Positions 22,468 to 56,292 of a stretch of 64,000 bases of DNA are shown here, piece by piece. Made by a program: the position numbers and the translations under genes. The notes under the pieces were generated by a model, which was not told the origin of the DNA, ran no database searches, and saw only the letters and a list, made by a program, of their open reading frames with translations. Source of the stretch: Cladorhizidae sp. MBARI D1340-BT2 (taxonomy: Eukaryota > Porifera > Demospongiae > Poecilosclerida > Cladorhizidae); assembly GCA_028752905.1 (NCBI GenBank), contig JAQNBH010000010.1, positions 12,102,993-12,166,992 of the forward strand, given 5' to 3'. The number at the start of each line of letters is the position of its first letter. The stretch's first letter is position 1.

Positions 22468-23383
22468 AACAGGCTTTGAGTGGAGCTACAGACCAGGCTT
22501 TGAGTGGAGCTCACAGGACCAGGCTTTGAGTGGAGCTCACAGACCAGGCTTTGAGTGGAGCTCACAGACCAGGCTTTGAGTGGAGCTCACAGGCTTTGAG
22601 TGGAGCTCACAGGACCAGGCTTTGAGTGGAGCTCACAGGACCAGGCTTTGAGTGGAGCTCACAGACCAGGCTTTGAGTGGAGCTCACTGACCAGGCTTTG
22701 AGTGGAGCTCACAGACCAGGCTTTGAGTGGAGCTACAGACCAGGCTTTGAGTGGAGCTCACAGGCTTTGAGTGGAGCTCACAGGCTTTGAGTGGAGCTAC
22801 AGACCAGGCTTTGAGTGGAGCTCACAGGCTTTGAGTGGAGCTCACAGGCTTTGAGTGGAGCTCACAGACCAGGCTTTGAGTGGAGCTCACAGGCTTTGAG
22901 TGGAGCTCACAGACCAGGCTTTGAGTGGAGCTCACAGGCTTTGAGTGGAGCTCACAGGCTTTGAGTGGAGCTACAGGCCAGGCTTTGAGTGGAGCTCACA
23001 GGCCAGGCTTTGAGTGGAGCTCACAGACCAGGCTTTGAGTGGAGCTCGCAGACCAGGCTTTGAGTGGAGCTCGCAGACCAGGCTTTGAGTGGAGCTCACA
23101 TCACAGGCTTTGAGTGGAGCTGCAGGCTTTGAGTGGAGCTCGCAGGCTTTGAGTGGAGCTCACAGACAAGGCTTTGAGTGGAGCTCACAGGCTTTGAGTG
23201 GAGCTCACAGGCTTTGAGTGGAGCTACAGACCAGGCTTTGAGTGAAGCTACAGACCAGGCTTTGAGTGGAGGCTTTGAGTGGAGCTCACAGGCTTTGAGT
23301 GAAGCTACAGACCAGGCTTTGAGTGGATCTCACAGACCAGGCTTTGAGTGGAGCTCACAGACCAGGCTTTGAGTGGAGCTGAC
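22468..23383. repeat. GGCTTTGAGTGGAGCT minisatellite, left block
   Basis: Unit CAGGCTTTGAGTGGAGCTCA (18-20 bp) with an optional CAGACC or CAGGACC insertion, so the period alternates between about 18 and 25. The same array resumes at 25305 beyond a hAT element, showing the transposon split one array. Confidence 0.95.
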
Positions 23384-25304
23384 CAGGGCCGGATCCAGGG
23401 TTTTTTTGGGGGGGGTTGCAACCCCCCCTTTTGAGGTGTTGATCATGCATGTGACATGGATGATCAACACTTTATATCCCTTACAACATGTAACTAGCTA
23501 TTCAGTAGCTGCTGTCAGGCCTGTAGTTCATTACATAGCCATAAAGGCACATGTGCACCATGTCTGGAAAAAGAAAATCAACTGTAAGCTCCAAAGGATG
23601 TATGGATCTCAATGCTATGTTTAAAAGGTAAATAGCTGAGCATGTTCTTAGGATATACATATTATCATCATTGTGATTATGATTCAAGATCACTGGAAGC
23701 TGATGAAGAGCCTGGTCCAAAAGACCATGCTCATATGATTCAGCAACAGCAGCATGTCATTCTCAAGGTACAGCTTCTACTGTTGTGACTGACATTTGTG
23801 GAACAACCATGCCTGCTGCAACATGTTCTACTTCTGAGCTTTCAATAGCTAGTAGCTGTACACCTCATGCTAAGATTATTGACCTAGGGTCAGTCATAAA
23901 TGCTTCACATGATTCATTAGATCATTTGAGGAAGAAATCCAAGAATATTACAGATATTCAAAGAACCTTTCTTGTCATTACAAGCCAGCTTCGACTGACG
24001 TTCTTCATTCTCATGAAGTATAAGCAAGGTAAAACTTGGAATGTGCATTTTCAGCATCAATGGCGAGACAAGTTTCCATGGCTTCATATAGCAAAGAGCT
24101 AAAGGGTGGTATTTGTAGATATTGTGTGATTTTCCCTGAGCAACCAGATAGGTGGCAACAGGAGCAAAACCAGGTGTTTTAGTACTTGCGCATACCAAAG
24201 GCCTTACTTGAAGGCACTTGGAAAGGATGGCATTCTTGTTCTGCATGAGAAGAGTGCAATGCATCAGAAAAGGCTGATCTCTTTCAGCAAAATTTCAGAA
24301 ATCCTGATGCACGAGTTGATACTAAACTGATGAACCAAAAAGCTCAACAAGCAGAACAAAATAGAGAAGTCCTTCGCCAAGTTGTGCTTTGTGTGGAATA
24401 CTTGTCAAAGCAAGGCTTGCCTTTCAGGGGTAATACGGATGATAAAGTGGATTTTGCTGATGACACTATCAACAGAGGTAACTTCATAGCTCTACTACAG
24501 CTCTTGGCATAGAAAATTAGTTGTCTTCAGAAACATATTTTGTTTGCCAAAGGAAATGCTACTTATACTATATAGCAAAACAATACAAAACCAGGTGATT
24601 CATATCTACGCCTGTAAAATTATGGAAAGTTTAACCAAACAGCTTCGGGATAATAGCTTACCTTCTACAGTTATTGCTGATGAGGTAACTGATCCCCATG
24701 TCAATCAAGAAATTATCTCAGTGTGCTTAAGATTTGTGGATTTAAAGTCATTAAAAAATCCTTCAGGGAATGCTTGATACATTTTATTAGATTGGAGAGA
24801 GCAAATGCTTTAGCAATTTCTGCCAAGACCTTGGAATTCCTTTCTCATCCATCGGTGTCTTTAAATCCAGCAAATATTTGTGGTCAGGCATATGATGGTG
24901 CTGCTGTGATGTCATCTGAAATTGCAGGTGTGCAAGCCAAACTTATAGAGATTTCTCCCTATGCTTTGTATACCCACTGTGGATGATATTTGCCATGCGT
25001 TTGTGCAGGCACATCCAAGAAGGATGTTTGAAGCGTCACTTTTTACTGACTAACTACTGTTAAATCAATCAATTTTATCATTATATATTTAAATGTACAT
25101 ATATTTTCGTTGTTTTTCTGTTAACATACTGTTAACATATGGGTATTATGAGATGCATCTCAAATTGTGGTGAATTTTCAGATTGTTAAACTGTGGTGAA
25201 TTATCAGTTTTGTGTTCTGAATGGGAGGCCTTATGGCCAATGATCCATTGGATACCTGATTGATCTACAACCCCCCCTTGTTAAAATTCCTGGATCCGGC
25301 CCTG
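23384..25304 (+). mobile_element. degenerate hAT element (1921 bp) inserted in a minisatellite
   Basis: Bounded by perfect 16-bp terminal inverted repeats CAGGGCCGGATCCAGG (23384-23399) and CCTGGATCCGGCCCTG (25289-25304). Subterminal G7-8/C7 blocks (GGGGGGGTTGCAAC versus CTACAACCCCCCC) are also inverted. Flanks AGCTGAC and AGCTCAC may be a mutated target duplication, but the array itself contains AGCTCACAG, so this cannot be settled. Inside lies a broken ZMYM1-like transposase. At 1.9 kb it is shorter than a full element of this type. Confidence 0.85.
23785..24990 (+). pseudogene. hAT transposase pseudogene, ZMYM1/DUF4371-like
   Basis: Forward fragments in shifting frames follow the order of ZMYM1-like hAT transposases. 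They are WNVHFQHQWRDKFPWLHIA; GGICRYCVIFPEQ (TTF-type zinc finger region); VVLCVEYLSKQGLPFRGNTD, then GNFIALLQLLA; PSTVIADEVTDPHVNQEIIS with VCLRFVD; and ANICGQAYDGAAVMSSEIAG, VQAKLIEISPYALYTHCG. Several stops and frameshifts break it. The reading ends at the YTHC motif; the second half of the catalytic domain and the dimerisation region are missing, so a deletion as well as point decay is inferred. Confidence 0.75.
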
Positions 25305-27064
25305 AGCTCACAGGCTTTGAGTGGAGCTCGCAGACCAGGCTTTGAGTGGAGCTCGCAGACCAGGCTTTGAGTGGAGCTCGCAGGCTTTGAGTGGAGCTCG
25401 CAGGCTTTGAGTGGAGCTCGCAGGCTTTGAGTGGAGCTCACAGACAAGGCTTTGAGTGGAGCTACAGGCCAGGCTTTGAGTGGAGCTACAGGCCAGGCTT
25501 TGAGTGGAGCTACAGGCCAGGATTTGAGTGGAGCTCGCAGACCAGGCTTTGAGTGGAGCTCACAGGCTTTGAGTGGAGCTCACAGACCAGGCTTTGAGTG
25601 GAGCTCGCAGACCAAGCTTTGAGTGGAGCTCGCAGACCAGGCGTTGAGTGGAGCTCGCAGGCTTTGAGTGGAGCTCGCAGGCTTTGAGTGGAGCTCGCAG
25701 GCTTTGAGTGGAGCTCGCAGGCTTTGAGTGGAGCTCACAGACAAGGCTTTGAGTGGAGCTACAGGCCAGGCTTTGAGTGGAGCTACAGGCCAGGCTTTGA
25801 GTGGAGCTACAGGCCAGGATTTGAGTGGAGCTCGCAGACCAGGCTTTGAGTGGAGCTCACAGGCTTTGAGTGGAGCTCACAGACCAGGCTTTGAGTGGAG
25901 CTACAGACCAGGCTTTGAGTGGAGCTCACAGGACCAGCCTTTATGTGGAGCTCACAGGACCAGGCTTTGAGTGGAGCTCACAGACCAGGCTTTGAGTGGA
26001 GCTCACAGGACCAGGCTTTGAGTGGAGCTCACAGGACCAGGCTTTGAGTGGAGCTCACAGACCAGGCTTTGAGTGGAGCTACAGGCTTTTAGTGGAGCTC
26101 ACAGACAAGGCTTTGAGTGGAGCTCGCAGGCTTTGAGTGGAGCTCGCAGGCTTTGAGTGGAGCTCGCAGGCTTTGAGTGGAGCTCGCAGGCTTTGAGTGG
26201 AGCTCGCAGGCTTTGAGTGGAGCTACAGACCAGGCTTTGAGTGGAGCTACAGGCTTTGAGTGGAGCTCACAGGCTTTGAGTGGAGCTCACAGGCTTTGAG
26301 TGGAGCTCACAGGCTTCGAGTGGAGCTCACAGACCAGGCTTTGAGTGGAGCTCGCAGACCAGGCTTTGAGTGGAGCTCACTGACCAGGCTTTGAGTGGAG
26401 CTCACAGACCAGGCTTTGAGTGGAGCTACAGGCTTTGAGTGGAGCTCACAGACCAGGCTTTGAGTGGAGCTCGCAGGCTTTGAGTGGAGCTCACAGACCA
26501 GGATTTGAGTGGATCTACAGACCAGGCTTTGAGTGGAGCTCACAGGACCAGGCTTTGAGTGGAGCTACAGGCTTTGAGTGGAGCTCACAGGACCAGGCTT
26601 TGAGTGGAGCTACAGGCTTTGAGTGGAGCTCACAGACCAGGCTTTGAGTGGAGCTACAGGCCAGGCTTTGAGTGGAGCTCACAGGCTTTGAGTGGAGCTA
26701 CAGGCCAGGCTTTGAGTGGAGCTACAGGCCAGGCTTTGAGTGGAGCTACAGGCCAGGCTTTGAGTGGAGCTACAGGCCAGGCTTTGAGTGGAGCTCACAG
26801 GCTTTGAGTGGAGCTACAGAAGACCAGGCTTTGAGTGGAGCTACAGGCCAGGCTTTGAGTGGAGCTCGCAGGCTTTGAGTGGAGCTCACAGACCAGGCTT
26901 TGAGTGGAGCTCACAGACCAGGCTTTGAGTGGAGCTCACAGACCAGGCTTTGAGTGGAGCTACAGGCCAGGCTTTGAGTGGAGCTCACAGACCAGGCTTT
27001 GAGTGGAGCTACAGACCAGGCTTTGAATGGAGCTCGCAGACCAGGCTTTGAGTGGAGCTACAGA
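25305..27064. repeat. GGCTTTGAGTGGAGCT minisatellite, right block
   Basis: Continuation of the 22468-23383 array over 1.76 kb, with GCTCGCAGG and GCTACAGGCCAG variants. A block near 25380-25620 recurs almost unchanged at 25680-25910, showing a roughly 300-bp internal duplication. Forward open frames (Ala/Leu/Ser/Gly-rich) are artefacts of the repeat. Confidence 0.95.
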
Positions 27065-28385
27065 CTTTATTCAATTCCTGCACTGCACAAGACGCAAGCA
27101 AACAAATACATTATGATTGAATGTGCGACATTACACAGCAATAAATAAATAAACATTCTCTGTGTGTAAGTATAAGTCACTTGCAAGGTAACAAACTCAA
27201 ATTCTGCTGTGGTGATACTGGATAGCAGGACTGGATGAGAGGGGAGGGGCAATGGTGGACATAGCAGGGGGTTCTTCCTAGGGTGGGGGGCTTCGTTTTT
27301 CCAAGGGATTTTCACACACCCCTGAACCATGATGTTAGGACAGTTTTAGCACATTCATGGTTAATTAGTGTGAAAATTGCCAGCTACTACAAACTGTAAA
27401 GTGTAAATTGTTCTAGAATATTCTAGTCCACATATAATTATTTGAAGCTAACTAGTGCAGAGTGAATTATGGCCACAAGACAAACCTCCTTGTTTAGTTT
27501 TTGTCAAAGTACACACAAGAGACAAAGGGAGTCTGAGGAGAAGGCTGATGATGCAGATGAAGACCAAGAATCAGATGACTCTGACCATCAAGCTGATGCA
27601 AAAATTGACTTTCACTTATGCTGAGTATGTATATAGCAAATATAAAAAGATATTTATAATCTCTTTGTGTTCTCAGGTGCACAAAAAACTGGCCAAAACT
27701 GTTAAAAAAAACAACCCATACCTGTACAGGGGATAATTTTCATCTTAAAGTTGAGGGGCCCAAATGCAGCAGTAATGTTGGTCACCCTGTACGGGGGAAA
27801 CTAATAGCTCGGACCACCACTCTAATGATGACGAGCCAGACCAACCAACAAGGAGCACAGAGGCACACCACGACCACGGGAGAGCCACAGGCCACCCATA
27901 GACGGGCCAGAGACGGCCCCCCAGCGTCTGGTATGCGAAGCCACACCGTGCTACCCTCGGGGGCCTGGGGTACTACCATAGTAAATTTGTAGTAAATTTT
28001 GGAAAAAAATGGTTGCAATTCTTAAACTGAAAATATAGCACCAATGACCCGATATGACTATCATAAAGACCTAAGTAGTTCTAGAGAGAAAGAGTCGTAG
28101 AGACTAGAGTAAAGAGGCATTCATTCACATTACTGCCATGTGGAAGTGGCTGAAGATGGATGAGTGCTACTCTATCTATACAAAGTCATTGATGACCTGC
28201 TTGAGGCTTAGAGGTGGTTGTTCGACGTGGTGTATGGATGTAAGACTTCGCCCATCCCAGTGAACTGAAGACACATTCAGAGCTGGCATTTGTTGCTGGC
28301 ATAACCAGAGCAATCTTGATCAAGGACATGACCTCTGGTATGAGGGACCAGATCTTTTAAATAACATGGAACAGTTGGGGCTTGT
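27065..28385. other. intergenic DNA, no confident gene
   Basis: Open frames are short. A GC-rich stretch (27780-27975) lacks recognisable coding. Sequence from about 28140 is probably the decayed upstream part of the LINE remnant below. Confidence 0.35.
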
Positions 28386-29232
28386 TCCCCATCTCTTCCC
28401 GTAACATCTGGGTTTCCTCAGAGCTATGCCCACTACTGTTCCTCGTATACATTAATGACGTTTACTGTGTCATCTTTAATGGCCAAGTTGTTGTCTATGC
28501 CGATGATATAGCAGTCACCTAGAGATTTCATGTATGTTCAAAATGATGCCATGGACCAGAATCAATTTCCTTGCACTGAACACCAGTAAATGTTGCTACA
28601 TTATGTTCTCCAGAAAGGCCAGCCCATGTGCTCCAGTTATTCCTCTTGTTATGGAGGGAGAAATGCTCATCCAAGTTGAGGATTACAAATATCTGGGCGT
28701 CACTCGTCCAACAACCTCTCGTGGTCCTCTCACTAACAAACCTGCAATAAAAGCAGGAGGATTATTGGAATTATTTACTGTATATTCTACACTCATCACT
28801 CACAATCAGAAGTCTTTACACTGCAGTAGCATCCCCATCTTGAGTATGCTTGTCCCACTTGGGATCCCCACCTCAAAAAGATGTTGACAACTTAGAACGA
28901 GTACAGAAGTTTGCATTGAGAGTTTGTTTAAGGGATTGGAACAATGTTTATGAGAGTCTATTGGTGCTTGCAGATATTAGTTCTCTCTTCATCAGGAGAC
29001 AGACACTGAAACTCTGTCTTCTCTATAACTTTGTTAATGGCCTTGACACACTTCCTATCACTTACAGAGAATCATTATTTTCTAATCGAGTTCATAACTC
29101 ATCTCTAGTTCAACCTTTTGTGCGTACAACATCACATGCAAACACATTCTTCATCAGCCATTCATCTGTGGAACTTACTTCCTTGACATTTGTGGAAAAT
29201 CTTCTTTTCTCTCATTCAAAAGGTCATTAGTT
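28386..29232 (+). pseudogene. LINE reverse-transcriptase remnant
   Basis: Three forward frames in sequence read LCPLLFLVYINDV and VVVYADDIAV (catalytic YADD near 28496) to a stop at 28520. Then comes NTSKCCYIMFSRK with EDYKYLGV, and, after a frameshift near 28850, the RT tail with KKDVDNLERVQKFALRVCLR, SLFIRRQTLKLCLLYNFVNG and a stop at 29230. This is the usual order from RT motif to thumb and connection in jockey/CR1-like non-LTR elements. Stops and frameshifts make it inactive. It lies about 0.9 kb upstream of translin. Confidence 0.75.
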
Positions 29233-30151
29233 AGGCACATGTACTATGTTGAATAATTTTTTGTTTAATGTATAATATAGTATTCCTAGATTAATGTAGT
29301 ATTCATAGATTGGATACTGGACCTCTACTAGCTGGTACTCATGTATCCATTACAAATTTATTTCTTAAAAAAAATAAAAAATTAATGTTCTATAGCCTTG
29401 AAGGCTAGAGCATCTAGTGGGAGAGAATATCTAGTGGGAGAGAATACAACATCAAGTTGATTATTGAGAAGGTTATTGTAGACATTTTCTTAATTCTTTC
29501 TATTTTGTTATCACGTGACATGTTTTAATTTCATTACACAAGAATGTTCCAGTTACTATGTTCCAGTTACTATAATACAACTTAAAAAAGGTTACATGTA
29601 ATAACCACTTAACAATTTTTTAAAATTTAATAACAAAACAAACGAACTCTCAATTGACAACGAAAATTTTCAAAATCATTGAGGTCATAGTTAACAAAAA
29701 ATATATATATATTTACATCAGCAGTCAATCCTTCTACTACCTCGCACTGACCCCTACAGGACACCGCATTCCCCTTCGGAACAGCTACCGAGAGACCTGT
29801 ATCATGGTCCTTCGCCTCGTTGTCCGTTGCTGTATATATATACTCTTCTATAACTCCTTCAGGAACGTTCTACTTCATTCCTATTGTTTTTAGAGGCTCA
29901 AGGAGAAGGAAGCAGCCAAGGAAGGATGTTTGGTTTCCTTCTCTCCTCAGCCAACTGCTTCCGCACTAATAGCATAGCAGCGGTATGACAGAGAGAGAGG
30001 GCCAGGACTAGTTGCGGAGGCTTGCCATTAATTTTTATCATGAAATAATTTAATATCGTGAAAATAATTGAATATCAGAATCTTGATAATCGTGTTCACG
30101 TGAAGATCGGTGGACTAAACGATCTTTACCGACTGTCAAACGCGGGACAAA
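29233..30151 (+). promoter_or_regulatory. upstream region of translin with a retroelement 3' tail
   Basis: Contains GGCTAGAGCATCTAGTGG and CATCAAGTTGATTATTGAG at 29400-29480, a dispersed retroelement tail shared with 34345-34440 and 49290-49370. The last 100 bp before the ATG are less AT-rich and probably hold the 5' UTR. No TATA box was identified. Confidence 0.35.
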
Positions 30152-52832
<22,681 letters not shown>

Positions 52833-52978
52833 GTAAGGGATATCAGGCCTAAATAAAAGTAAGGCCTGGTTGCAGGGCTGGCTAAGTGTTGTGCTGATTA
52901 ACTCTGTAGTGGTATTATACACATAGCTATAGTTAAACATATATAGTTAACTATGTTGCTGGATGCCTCTATGTATAT

Positions 52979-53012
<34 letters not shown>

Positions 53013-53394
53013 CTAACTCTTGTTGATAGATGCCTGTATATGTATATATAAATAGCTATAGCTAACTCTGTTGCTAGAAGCCTGTATATATAATATATAT
53101 AATATGTATATATATACATACATAGCTATAGCTAGCTCTGTTGTTAGATGTACTAGAACAAGAACAAGCAAAGCTCACAATAAAAAATAATATCTATGAA
53201 GTTCTCCTGTGAGGTGTAGCCTGCACAATCTGACTCTGTTACTTACCAATGGAGAATATGGAGCATCTGCCTCGATGCACCAGAGCTTAGTTAGCCACTC
53301 CACTAGCATGGTGCCGTTTCAACACAGCTCTCAGAGTTTGATATATAGCTGTAGTCCTTATTACTTATCCCACGCACTGAGGGAGACCTCATGA
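52833..53394. other. intron after translin exon 5
   Basis: Holds TATATA tracts (52970-53130) and repeated GCTATAGCTAACTCTGTTGC copies. No continuation of translin was found here. Confidence 0.4.
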
Positions 53395-53397
53395 AAT

Positions 53398-54258
53398 ATG
53401 CCACTAGTTTAGTACTAGTTTAGTACTAGTTTAGTACTAGCTTAGTACTAGCTTAGTACTGGCTTAGTACTAGTTTAGTACTAGTTTAATACTAGCATAG
53501 TACTAGTTTAGTACTAGTTTACTACAAGCTTAGTACTAGTTTAGTATTAGTTTAGTACTAGTTTAGTACAAGCTTAGTACTAGTTTAGTATTAGTTTAGT
53601 ACTAGTTTAGTACTAGTTTAGTACTAGTTTAGTATTAGTTTAGTACTAGTTTACTACTAGTTTAGTACAAGCTTAGTACTAGTTTAGTATTAGTTTAGTA
53701 CTAGCTTAGTACTAGTTTAGTACTAGTTTAGTACTAGTTTAATACAAGCTTAGTATTAGTTTAGTACTAGTTTACTACTAGTTTAGTACTAGTTTAGTAC
53801 AATCTTAGTACTAGTTTAGTATTAGTTTAGTACTAGTTTACTACTAGTTTAGTACTAGCTTAGTACTAGTTAAGGACTAGTTTACTACTAGTTCTAGTAC
53901 TAGCTTAGTACTCACTTAGTACTCACTTAGTACTAGTTTAGAACTAGTTTAGTACTAGTTTAGTACTAGTTTAGTACTAGTTTAGTACTAGTTTAGTATT
54001 AGTTGCTTAGTATTAGCTTAGCACTAGATTTAGTACTAGTTTAGTATTAGTTTAGTATTAGCAGCTTAGTACTAGTTTAGTACTAGTTTAGTACTAGTTT
54101 AGTATTAGTTGCTTAGTATTAGCTTAGTACTAGTTTAGTACTAGTTTAGTACTAGTTGCTTAGTATTAGCTTAGCACTAGTTTAGTACTAGTTTAGTATT
54201 AGTTTAGTATTAGCAGCTTAGTACTAGTTTAGTACTAGTTTAGTATTAGTTTAGTAAG
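53398..54258. repeat. 12-bp AGTACTAGTTT satellite, about 70 copies
   Basis: TTTAGTACTAG repeats with CTTAGTACTAG, TTTAGTATTAG and TTTACTACTAG variants over 860 bp. Each unit contains the palindromes AGTACT and ACTAGT. Confidence 0.96.
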
Positions 54259-54815
54259 CAGCACATATATACCACAACCACATCTGAAAGTAAATTTCAT
54301 GAGGTATAGGCAAGCAATTAAGAGAGCAATTAAGAGAGCAAAGAGCAAATGTGTGTAAATTAATTTAACAAATATAGACCACAAACTTATGGGGACCCTT
54401 TACCTTGTCAAAATGCTCTGACAAAAAATTATTATTTTAAAAAGGTAAAGATCATCAAATCTGAACAGAAATACACAAACATATATATATTATATATATA
54501 TATATATGTATATAGATTTATAGAGATATTTTGCAACTGTGATAAAATGAATACACATTTCATTTCTTCCCAAATTAACTTAACAAGCACGCCTAAGGTC
54601 TACATTCGTTTTCTTGTCTTGGGGGGGGGGGGGGGGAGGGGGTTCTGGGGTTGCGCATAACTCAGAAATTACCCTTTAGCATAACCTAGAAACATCAGCT
54701 GTAGTGCTCTGCTATAGACTTGGCTCCCCTGATTATAAGATATGAATGATTGTAGAGGATTTTTACCCCAGGCCACCAGTGGCTTGTAGGGGTCCAATTG
54801 TTTGGGCACTACTTA
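54259..54815. other. spacer with TATATA and G tracts
   Basis: TATATA run (54482-54514), G16 tract (54620-54636) and a CCCTTTACC...GGTAAAG inverted pair (54397-54450) like those at 20339 and 21799. No gene. Confidence 0.4.
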
Positions 54816-54817
54816 TT

Positions 54818-54950
54818 TTGCTTGTTGAAGGTCTGTTGCTTGTTGAAGTCCTGTTGCTTGTTGAAGATCTGTTGCTTGTTGAAGTCCTGTTGCTTGTTGA
54901 AGGTCTGTTGCTTGTTGAAGGTCATTGTTTGTTGAAGGTCTGTTGCAGTC
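54818..54950. repeat. 18-bp GTTGAAGTCCTGTTGCTT repeat, about 7 copies
   Basis: CTTGTTGAAGGTCTGTTG and CTTGTTGAAGTCCTGTTG alternate. Confidence 0.9.
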
Positions 54951-55149
54951 AACTGTTGTCATCGTAACAGTCTCTCCATCGAATGATCGTACAAGGTATT
55001 CCAAGTACCTGCTAATAGTGGGTATAATTGCTACAAACTCTATTATCATACGGACTTCTCAGTGACCGTCCTGTAAGAACGTGAGCTGCCGAGTAAGCCT
55101 AGCTGCACCTTACTCTTTTTACACATATTTTGTGTGTGCTGAATTGGAT

Positions 55150-55545
55150 AGCTTTGCATTCATAAACTCCTCCCCTTCACGTTCAAAACTCCCCCCCTTC
55201 GCATTCACAAACCCCCCTTCACATTCATAAAACTCCTCCCCTTCACATTCATAAAACTCCTCCCCTTCGCATTCACAAAACTCCTCCCCTTTGCATTCAT
55301 AAAACTCGCCTTCACATTCATAAAACTCCTCCCCTTCGCATTCATAAAACTCCTCCCCTTCACATTCATAAACCCCCTTCGCATTCATAAAACTCCACCC
55401 ATTTGCATTCGTAAAACCCCTCCCCTTCACATTCATAAACCCCCCTTCGCATTCATAAAACTCCACCCATTTGCATTCGTAAAACTCCTCCCCTTCACAT
55501 TCATAAAGCTCCCCCCCCCCCCCCCCCCCCCCCCCCCTCCCCTTC
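55150..55545. repeat. 24-bp CATTCATAAAACTCCTCCCC minisatellite plus poly-C
   Basis: About 14 units of CATTCATAAAACTCCTCCCC plus TTCA or TTCG, ending in a run of about 29 C (55509-55537). Confidence 0.93.
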
Positions 55546-55684
55546 AGGCTTTGTGACTAATAGAATTGTTCCAGTTCAGATGGGAGGTAGATGGGGCTTG
55601 TTATTGCCGAGACAGCATGAGCAAGCCGTATCATATATCCTTGAAGTAGGCGCGGCCACAATTGCGAGCGACCCGTTTTGACAA

Positions 55685-55930
55685 GACTTGCCTGCACTAT
55701 CAAGAAAGTTAAATAACTTTCCAGGGAACATGGCTGGTCATGAATCCCATAAAGACTTCTCAGGTGATCATGTGATCATCGATCATCGCAGCGAGACAGA
55801 GTTCCCTAATAAGAGGTCAAACAGAGGAGGTGGGCACGGTTCTTTTGATCGTAGAAGCATGCTGTCGGACAACTTAATCACTTCGCCCATCTTCCCACAC
55901 GTGCTCACCCTCGGGGGAGGGGGGAAGTAG
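55685..55930 (+). CDS. unassigned open frame, possible first exon
   Basis: An open frame with a good-context ATG (55730, AACATGG) encodes MAGHESHKDFSGDHVIIDHR, then SETEFPNKRSNRGGGHGSFD and RRSMLSDNLITSPIFPHVLT before a Gly-rich end and stop. Balanced composition and the absence of repeats make it more credible than most frames here, but no family, splice site or partner exon was identified. It may belong to a gene downstream of translin. Confidence 0.3.
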   Translation, partial: DLPALSRKLNNFPGNMAGHESHKDFSGDHVIIDHRSETEFPNKRSNRGGGHGSFDRRSMLSDNLITSPIFPHVLTLGGGGK

Positions 55931-55964
55931 AGAGACGGAAGCTTAATCGATATCTACGTAGATA

Positions 55965-56165
55965 GTTTTTTCGAAGTAGCTTGATGGTCGTGTTCGCAGG
56001 CTTGGAGTGGAATGCCCACACCTTGTACTCCGTGACTACACTTCACCTGCCTCCCGGCAGCCCGTAGCTCATAGGCAGGAGCTTCAATAACTTGTTTCCA
56101 CAAGGAAGTCGTCCCCACACGCTGAATGCACCCGTTGGGATTGTGCAGAGTCAGCAGTCGAGGTA
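55965..56165 (-). CDS. unassigned minus-strand open frame
   Basis: Minus-strand frame encoding LLTLHNPNGCIQRVGTTSLW and KQVIEAPAYELRAAGRQ, followed by a GTGAAG donor-like site. The amino-acid composition is protein-like, but no acceptor is evident upstream and no family is recognised. On the plus strand the same interval is bordered by TTCGCAG and GAG|GTAAAA but contains stops in all frames. Confidence 0.25.
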
Positions 56166-56292
56166 AAAATAATTGTTAAGCCTTGTGGTATATTTCCGTG
56201 ACGATGGATTCAAGGGTACGCTGGAGGTGGCTTTGGACCTTATGAGAGAGAGAGAGAGGACCAGGTCATTTTTTGTAGGTGGAGGGAGGTTC

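Noticed and set aside
54940..55060. Possible translin exon starting VAVNCCHRN
   Set aside because: Only AVNC matches; the reading stops eleven codons later and the conserved GD/P motif does not follow.
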